DNA of 64,000 nt. It comes from Lutibacter litoralis (GTDB lineage: Bacteria > Bacteroidota > Bacteroidia > Flavobacteriales > Flavobacteriaceae). Each line of letters opens with the position of its first letter. Position 1 is the stretch's first letter. Of this stretch, positions 58,723 through 64,000 are shown in pieces. The DNA lies in the NCBI RefSeq assembly GCF_014646675.1, contig NZ_BMNS01000002.1:124001-188000 (forward strand). Direction: 5' to 3'. The notes under the pieces were generated by a model. The model saw nothing but the letters and a program-made list of their open reading frames with translations. It searched no databases and was not told the origin of the DNA. The position numbers and the translations under genes were made by a program.

Positions 58723-60966
58723 CTAAAACTCTTTACTTTCACTATTAGATTTATAAATTTTTATAGCATTGATTAATTTTTCCGACAAATTAAACAACCA
58801 ATTAATTTGTTCGGAAACCAGTTGTGTTTCTTTTAATTGAGCTTTCATTTTAACAGAGATTTCAACTCCATCTTGTATTTCTTTATCGCGCTTATTTGAT
58901 AGATTTTCAAAATATTCTTCGTACTTTTTTTGTGCAATTTCAACTTCAGAATGTTCCAAAACAGTCACATTTTCCTTATCTTGAAGTAGTTGTATTGCTA
59001 ATTTTAAATTTGTAATAATATGACTTACAATAACTTCAAAATGCGATGGCACTAATGCAGTTTTATTATGTCTAATAAACATACCTAACGCTGTTAACGA
59101 AGATAAAAATGTGTTATTTAAAGTGATTAATTTATAAATAACAGCAAATTCCTTTTGTTTTGATTTAGGATCTTGATGCATCCGCTGAAAAGCAGCATTC
59201 AAATTTCCAATAGCTAAAAAAGCTTTTTTTCTAGACAGTTTATAAACGGTTGGTACTTCTCCTTTTTTATGATAATAAATATCTATTTGCTTTAAAAAAT
59301 TACAATTCGATTGTATGGTTTCAATAAAATATTCTTGAATGTTCTGAAATTGCCAAGCTGGCCATAAAAAATAAGTTGCACCAAAAGACAACGTGGCTCC
59401 GATTAGAGTATCTATAATTCTAAACTTAACAACCGATAAAATATTAGGGTCTAAAATTGCATATACAAAAATTACATTAAGCGTTATAAAAATTGCAGCA
59501 TTCCTATAGTTAGTCTGAATTAAAGAAAAAGCTAACGGTAATGAAATTATTGCAATAACCCCATAAATTATAGTATTTTGAGTTATAAGTATTATAATTG
59601 TGGCAATGGCCGCTCCAATTAAAGTCCCAATAACCCTATTTATGGAACGTTCTTTGGTTAACCCATAACTTGGACGCATAATTACTATTATTGTAATTAA
59701 AATCCAGTAAGGATTTTGCATAGAAAAAAAATTTCCTATTAAAAAACCAATAACAACAATTATTGCTAAACGCAAGGAATGCTTAAAAATAGGTGACTTA
59801 AAGCTAAAATTTTCTACAATTTTATTTAAATCGTAATCTTGAGGGGTAATAAATCTACTCGCATCTTTTATCCCTAAAATTTTATTGTTTGAAATATAAT
59901 TACCGAGAACACGCTCTATACCAATAAGACTTTGAATCTGTTTTTCTTGATAATTTTTAAGATTTACAAGCATTAAAGTACCTATTCTAGATTTTGGTAA
60001 GCCTACTGAACCCCTATAATATTCAATAGTTTCTTGAATCTCCTTTAAAATTTCTGAAATCTTAGTATTTAATTTTAATGTTGCCTCCTTTCTAATCACT
60101 TTTGAAATATGCTCAAGCTGATTTGCTATTTCAAAATTCAATTTTTTAAACACTTCAATATTTTTACTGTGTTTTTCAAAAACTTTATCAAACTGCTCAT
60201 AATTAACTGGATTTGATACCGCTAATTCTAAAATCTCCATTAATTCTGAAAACAACAATTGTTGTCTTCTGGTTCTATTTGAAAAACCTGAATTGGAACG
60301 TTTGCTTAATATAATTTCTCTAATAGATTCATGACTTTCATTAATTTGAGTTTGTAATTCAAACATTTTATGAAACAAAACTTCTCTATTAGTTTTGCAT
60401 ACTAGTAGCTCTCCTCTAACTTTTAAAAATTCAGAAGTTTTCTCTATTATACTAACAAATAATTGATCTGTTTGTATTTTAGGAAGTAATAATGAAGTAG
60501 ACATAGATAAAATTAAATACCAAAACCCGCCTAAGGCAACTAGCACTGCGTGAATTAGTAGCGTCATTTGAGAATTATCATAGGCAAAACTTAATGTAAT
60601 TGCCAACAAACCTGCAAACGAAATAAGCGAAGCTCTAAATCCAAAAACTGAGAGGTAAGAAACCAAAAAAACTACAATTCCTAAAGCTAAAACTAACATC
60701 CAATTATTATAGGTAACCACACCAAATAAAAGAGTTAAGCTAAAAGACAAGAAGATAGCCATTAATATACCATAAAACTTATGTTTTAGACTTCCAGGAA
60801 CATCGGTTGGAGAACAAAATAGAACACCTAACGCAACACTAAAACCTACAGAAATATCATTTAAAAAAGCATTTGAAATAAGTATAGGAGTTACCATTGA
60901 AAAAGCTAAAACAAAAGCTTTTAAAAAATTAAAACTTTTAATAAATCGATTTAATTTTTCGAACAT
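58723..60966 (-). CDS. FUSC-family inner-membrane protein, YccS/YhfK-like (747 aa)
   Basis: The layout is two groups of membrane helices separated by a long cytoplasmic helical region: an N-terminal block (about residues 15-155) and a second block (about 395-540) with LRLAIIVVIGFLIGNF and MRPSYGLTKERSINRVIGTL (core SYGLTKERSINRVIGT), the FUSC signature. The C-terminal about 200 residues are helical. Family members are thought to be exporters of aromatic acids or similar compounds. It is on its own transcription unit, converging with the amidohydrolase gene. Confidence 0.85.
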   Translation of the reverse strand: MFEKLNRFIKSFNFLKAFVLAFSMVTPILISNAFLNDISVGFSVALGVLFCSPTDVPGSLKHKFYGILMAIFLSFSLTLLFGVVTYNNWMLVLALGIVVFLVSYLSVFGFRASLISFAGLLAITLSFAYDNSQMTLLIHAVLVALGGFWYLILSMSTSLLLPKIQTDQLFVSIIEKTSEFLKVRGELLVCKTNREVLFHKMFELQTQINESHESIREIILSKRSNSGFSNRTRRQQLLFSELMEILELAVSNPVNYEQFDKVFEKHSKNIEVFKKLNFEIANQLEHISKVIRKEATLKLNTKISEILKEIQETIEYYRGSVGLPKSRIGTLMLVNLKNYQEKQIQSLIGIERVLGNYISNNKILGIKDASRFITPQDYDLNKIVENFSFKSPIFKHSLRLAIIVVIGFLIGNFFSMQNPYWILITIIVIMRPSYGLTKERSINRVIGTLIGAAIATIIILITQNTIIYGVIAIISLPLAFSLIQTNYRNAAIFITLNVIFVYAILDPNILSVVKFRIIDTLIGATLSFGATYFLWPAWQFQNIQEYFIETIQSNCNFLKQIDIYYHKKGEVPTVYKLSRKKAFLAIGNLNAAFQRMHQDPKSKQKEFAVIYKLITLNNTFLSSLTALGMFIRHNKTALVPSHFEVIVSHIITNLKLAIQLLQDKENVTVLEHSEVEIAQKKYEEYFENLSNKRDKEIQDGVEISVKMKAQLKETQLVSEQINWLFNLSEKLINAIKIYKSNSESKEF

Positions 60967-61049
60967 TAGTATAAATTAGTAAGCAAATTTAACATGTATT
61001 TATTTATTCTATTGATTTAAAAAATTATAGTATTGTAAAAAAAGCATTT

Positions 61050-61703
61050 ATGTTCATTCACAAACACCCATACAAACCTTTTATTCCAGAAAATGCCACA
61101 AAATTAATTGTTGGCACCTTACCTCCTCCTCGATTTTCTATAGGAGTTTTAAAAAAAGGAGATGTAAATTTTTGTTATGGAAGTATTGACGGACAACTAT
61201 GGAAAATTTTAGATAAAATTTATAATTTAAACTTAAAGTTTGAAACTTCTGAATTTGCAATTCAACAACGCAAAGAATTTTTAATAACTAATAATATTGG
61301 TATTTGTGATATTGTCGTATCTTGTATACGCAAAAAAATTGACGCTTCAGATCTTGCTATGGAAAACATTCAATTAAGAGATCTGTTATATTATTTAAAC
61401 AAATTTCCGAAAATAGATACACTTCTTTTAACAGGTGGAAATAGTAAAAACGGTCCAGAATATCATTTAAGAAAACTGCTAAAAAGTATAAATATTAAAT
61501 TAATTCCAGTTAACTTAGATACACCAAGAATTCATCAATTCAATATTAAAAAAAGAACTCTAAAAAGTATTTCACTTACTGCGCCTTCTGGAGCTGCAAA
61601 TCGTGCAGTTGGAAGCAATCTTAAATATAAATCTCAAAAAAAGAAAAACCCCAACTTCAACACATTTGATTTTAGGGTTTTACAGTATAAAAAGTTTTTT
61701 TGA
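61050..61703 (+). CDS. Uracil-DNA glycosylase-superfamily protein (217 aa)
   Basis: The N-terminal KLIVGTLPPPRFS motif (about residues 18-30) resembles motif 1 of mismatch-type uracil-DNA glycosylases, and LLLTGGNSKNG near 126 fits the second half of the fold. The C-terminus has an unusual TAPSGAANRAVGSN segment. It may excise uracil or mispaired bases, but several relatives in this branch have no tested activity. It is a single gene on the plus strand facing the CDGSH gene. Confidence 0.7.
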   Translation: MFIHKHPYKPFIPENATKLIVGTLPPPRFSIGVLKKGDVNFCYGSIDGQLWKILDKIYNLNLKFETSEFAIQQRKEFLITNNIGICDIVVSCIRKKIDASDLAMENIQLRDLLYYLNKFPKIDTLLLTGGNSKNGPEYHLRKLLKSINIKLIPVNLDTPRIHQFNIKKRTLKSISLTAPSGAANRAVGSNLKYKSQKKKNPNFNTFDFRVLQYKKFF

Positions 61704-61724
61704 TTCAAAAAATAATCTTTTCCT

Positions 61725-61958
61725 TTATTTATGAGAGCCATCACAAAAAGGCCCATTTTTAGTTGCTTTACAAACACATAAATACTTAGTTTCTGTTTTT
61801 TCTGCTGTAAAAACTTGAGGAGCCATCCCTTTTCCCTTATGCTGTCCATTACAAAAAGGTTGACTTGAAGAAAGCCCACAAGTACACCAAGCATATTTTT
61901 TCCCAGCTTCTAATTTAATAGCCAAAGGATTATCTCCAGCTCTTTTTGGTAATTCCAT
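61725..61958 (-). CDS. CDGSH iron-sulfur protein (77 aa)
   Basis: Two CDGSH-type 2Fe-2S motifs follow each other: CTCGLSSSQPFCNGQH and CVCKATKNGPFCDGSHK, each giving the three-Cys-one-His ligand set. I place the start at 61958 (MELPKRAGD), because the earlier in-frame ATG at 61994 adds a basic 12-residue stretch unlike the family. It is probably a small electron-transfer or redox-sensing protein. Confidence 0.85.
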   Translation of the reverse strand: MELPKRAGDNPLAIKLEAGKKYAWCTCGLSSSQPFCNGQHKGKGMAPQVFTAEKTETKYLCVCKATKNGPFCDGSHK

Positions 61959-62119
61959 CGTCTCTTTTTTAAAATTAGTTCTTAAAGATAGCATTCTAAA
62001 ATTATTTCCTACGCTATACTATTACTAAATTTTAGAAACCACTATTAATTAACAAATTTTTACAGAATTTAATAATCTAGAACCTCGCAAAATACATAAC
62101 AATTTTCTTTAATTAGTGG

Positions 62120-62127
62120 TATATTTG
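62120..62127 (+). promoter_or_regulatory. Probable -7 promoter element of the FKBP gene
   Basis: TATATTTG matches TAnnTTTG and lies 25 bp before the ATG at 62153. The -33 position is AT-rich without a clear TTG. Confidence 0.45.
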
Positions 62128-62152
62128 CGCACTAAATAAAAAAATAATATTT

Positions 62153-62977
62153 ATGAAGTATTTTATTTCACTACTACTATTAGTCTCATTTATTTCTTGC
62201 AATGGAGATGATTCTATGGAAAATCTTAATCAAACTGAATCTGATATTACTCAGTATATAGAAATCAATAATTTAAATGCACAACAAACAAATTCAGGTG
62301 TATATTATGTTATTGAGGAACAAGGAACTGGAAAAAAAGCAATGAGAGATGCTTATGTTACTTTAACTTATAAAGGCTATCTTTTAGACGGAACCGTATT
62401 TGATTTAAGTGAAAAGGAAGAAGGTGTAATGCTAGATCTTTTAGCTGTTATTCCAGGTTTTTCAGAAGGAATTACCTATTTTAATGAAGGCGGAAAAGGA
62501 AAAATTTTAATTCCACCAAGTTTAGCCTATGGTAATTCGGGTATTTCTAATTTAATTCCTGGAGGGGCTGTTGTAATTTTTGACATAGAAGTAAAATCTG
62601 TATTAAATGCTCAAAACGAAGATGATATTTTGGAATACCTTCTAAGTAATAATTTGGAAGCCGAACGTACAGATTCAGGTGTTTATTATATTGTGGAAAC
62701 ATTGGGTGAAGGAACTGAAATAACTGAAAATTCATCTGTTACTGTTAAATACACAGCAACTTTAACCAATGGAATAGAATTTGACAAAAGTAGTGATACT
62801 GGTAGTAATTTTTATCTTCAAAATGTAATACCCGGTTTTGCTGAAGGAATTTCTCTTTTTAAAAATGGCGGAAAAGGAAAACTAATAATACCTCCGCATT
62901 TAGCATATGGTAGTAATGGAGTTACAAATGTGGTTCCTAGAAATGCAATTGTAATTTTTGATTTTGAAATTCTCTAA
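62153..62977 (+). CDS. Tandem FKBP-type peptidyl-prolyl isomerase lipoprotein (274 aa)
   Basis: A lipoprotein signal (KYFISLLLLVSFISC, Cys16) precedes two FKBP domains. The first contains GYLLDGTVFDLSE and VIPGFSEGITYFNEGGKGKI with PPSLAYG; the second ATLTNGIEFDKSS and VIPGFAEGISLFKNGGKGKL with PPHLAYG. Both keep the family's FKBP core around the active site. Such proteins catalyse proline isomerisation during folding of outer-membrane or periplasmic proteins. The duplicated domain in a lipoprotein of this size is found in Flavobacteria. It ends in a strong bidirectional terminator shared with trpA. Confidence 0.9.
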   Translation: MKYFISLLLLVSFISCNGDDSMENLNQTESDITQYIEINNLNAQQTNSGVYYVIEEQGTGKKAMRDAYVTLTYKGYLLDGTVFDLSEKEEGVMLDLLAVIPGFSEGITYFNEGGKGKILIPPSLAYGNSGISNLIPGGAVVIFDIEVKSVLNAQNEDDILEYLLSNNLEAERTDSGVYYIVETLGEGTEITENSSVTVKYTATLTNGIEFDKSSDTGSNFYLQNVIPGFAEGISLFKNGGKGKLIIPPHLAYGSNGVTNVVPRNAIVIFDFEIL

Positions 62978-62991
62978 TTAGCAATTATAAA

Positions 62992-63037
62992 TAAAAAAAA
63001 GAGGTTGAGAATTTAAATTCTCAACCTCTTTTTTTTA
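62992..63037. terminator. Bidirectional terminator between FKBP gene and trpA
   Basis: GAGGTTGAGAATTT (63001-63014) and AAATTCTCAACCTC (63015-63028) are perfectly complementary and flanked by eight A residues on the left and eight T residues on the right. It therefore ends both the plus-strand FKBP gene and the minus-strand trp operon; the trpA stop codon lies at its right edge. Confidence 0.85.
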
Positions 63038-63796
63038 TCGTATTGTAGCAATAAAATCTGGAATTGAAGCGACTCCATTTTTTGTAAGATAATTTACAAA
63101 AGCAGAACCAATAATGGCTCCTTTTGCATTTGAAGTTGCCTGCCTAAAAGTTGCTTTATTAGAAATACCAAAACCAATTACTTGCGGTGCTTTCAGATTC
63201 ATTGTCGCTATTCTATTAAAATAGATTTCCTGTGTGTTTCCGAAACTATTTTTAGCACCAGTTACACCTGCAGAACTTACCATATAAATAAATCCGTTTG
63301 AAATACTATCAATAAAACGAATGCGTTCATCGGATGTTTGTGGAGTAATTAAAAACACATTAATTATTCCATATTTTTCAAATATAGCTTTATAGTTTTC
63401 ACTGTAATCTTGCACAGGTAAATCTGGAATTATTAAACCATCTACACCAATTTCAGCACATTTTTTACAAAATTCTTCAACACCATATTGCATCATTGGA
63501 TTAAAATAACCCATAATAATTAAAGGAATTGAAACTGTTTTTCTTATATCTTTTAATTGGTTGAACAATATTTCTGTAGTCATTCCATTTTCTAAAGCAG
63601 CTGTAGAGCTAGCTTGAATAGTAGGTCCATCAGCTAACGGATCACTAAAAGGTAATCCAATTTCAATAAAATCAACACCACTTTTTTCCAAACTTTCAAT
63701 AATTGAAACAGTATCATTTAATTTAGGATATCCTGCAGTAAAATATATAGATAATAACTTTTTATCTTCTTGCAACTTTATATTTATTCTATTCAT
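63035..63796 (-). CDS. trpA: Tryptophan synthase alpha subunit
   Basis: A TIM-barrel protein of 253 residues with the TrpA signature IEIGLPFSDPLADGPTIQ at about residues 41-58 (catalytic Glu and Asp), DGLIIPDLPVQDYSENYK, and the phosphate-binding FGISNKATFRQ near 211. It cleaves indole-3-glycerol phosphate and passes indole to TrpB. It is 3 bp downstream of trpB and forms the end of a trp operon. Confidence 0.95.
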   Translation of the reverse strand: MNRINIKLQEDKKLLSIYFTAGYPKLNDTVSIIESLEKSGVDFIEIGLPFSDPLADGPTIQASSTAALENGMTTEILFNQLKDIRKTVSIPLIIMGYFNPMMQYGVEEFCKKCAEIGVDGLIIPDLPVQDYSENYKAIFEKYGIINVFLITPQTSDERIRFIDSISNGFIYMVSSAGVTGAKNSFGNTQEIYFNRIATMNLKAPQVIGFGISNKATFRQATSNAKGAIIGSAFVNYLTKNGVASIPDFIATIR

Positions 63797-63799
63797 CTT

Positions 63800-64000
63800 C
63801 TACAACTTAAAATATTTAATATATGTATCTAAATCTTTATCACCACGACCAGATAAATTCAATATAACAATGTCATCTTTTTTAAACTTTTTAGTTTTAA
63901 AAACTGCTAATGCATGTGAACTTTCTATGGCAGGAATAATCCCTTCTAGTTCACATAACTCCAAACCAGCTTCCATTGCTTCTTTATCAGAAACTGAAAT
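63800..64000 (-). CDS. trpB: Tryptophan synthase beta subunit (C-terminal 66 aa, rest outside window)
   Basis: The visible residues include GIIPAIESSHALA and the conserved ILNLSGRGDKD, the PLP-phosphate/Ser-substrate region at the end of TrpB. The stop is at 63800-63802, three bases before the trpA start, so the two subunits are co-translated. The rest of the gene runs past the right edge of the window. Confidence 0.93.
   Translation of the reverse strand: MSVSDKEAMEAGLELCELEGIIPAIESSHALAVFKTKKFKKDDIVILNLSGRGDKDLDTYIKYFKL

Noticed and set aside
1-64000. CRISPR array
   Set aside because: No series of regularly spaced repeats with unique spacers and no cas-like gene was found; the HEPN proteins are not near any repeat array.

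Overview
The window is AT-rich chromosomal DNA from a member of the Bacteroidetes, most likely a marine or aquatic Flavobacteriaceae. The evidence is a SusC/SusD pair, -7 promoter elements of the form TAnnTTTG, the absence of clear Shine-Dalgarno sequences, and many short lipoprotein signals ending in a Cys.

Region 1 (1 to about 22,670) looks like an integrated genomic island whose left end lies outside the window. A tyrosine recombinase (21103-22437) sits at the right edge. Next to it are an 11-bp tandem repeat and a fragment resembling the 3' end of a tmRNA or tRNA (about 22640-22666), a typical attachment site. The island holds: (a) a right-to-left run of six genes, namely a SNF2/HepA-type helicase, a 1616-residue adenine-type DNA methyltransferase, a 122-residue unknown protein, two paralogous HEPN proteins with R-X4-H motifs, and a large sacsin/HSP90-type ATPase cut by the window edge; the first two resemble the DrmD/DrmMI pair of class 1 DISARM, but the other DISARM genes are not in the window; (b) small mobile-element genes (two related excisionase-like HTH proteins, a RadC-type JAMM protein, small unknowns); (c) a three-gene cassette of unknown function (16212-18131) with a divergent HTH regulator; (d) a polymerase-like gene split into two frames at an 18-A run.

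Region 2 (22,897-47,401) is a peptidoglycan salvage locus. It contains a penicillin-binding-protein-4-type carboxypeptidase, an M14 peptidase, an LD-carboxypeptidase, two dipeptide epimerases, a PLP enzyme, a DeoR-type regulator, SusC/SusD, NamZ (DUF1343) exo-muramidase, an SSS symporter, MurQ, AnmK, a D-lactate dehydrogenase-type FAD/Fe-S protein, and an NagZ-type GH3 fused to a serine hydrolase. Together these can plausibly import muropeptides, split the sugars, epimerise L-Ala-D-Glu, convert MurNAc-6-P to GlcNAc-6-P plus D-lactate, and oxidise the lactate.

Region 3 (47,402-64,000) is ordinary core chromosome: two glycosyltransferases and a deacetylase-like protein, an FtsE-type ATPase, a TPR protein with an outer-membrane barrel partner, an amidohydrolase, a FUSC-family membrane protein, a uracil-DNA-glycosylase-like protein, a CDGSH protein, a tandem FKBP lipoprotein, and trpA plus the end of trpB.

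Two short intergenic transcripts (about 13387-13458 and 47482-47554) share one design: a TAnnTTTG promoter, a tetraloop hairpin with compensated pairing, an identical 19-nt linker, and a strong terminator. They look like two members of one small-RNA family, one in the island and one in the core. No CRISPR array, rRNA, complete tRNA or insertion sequence was recognised.
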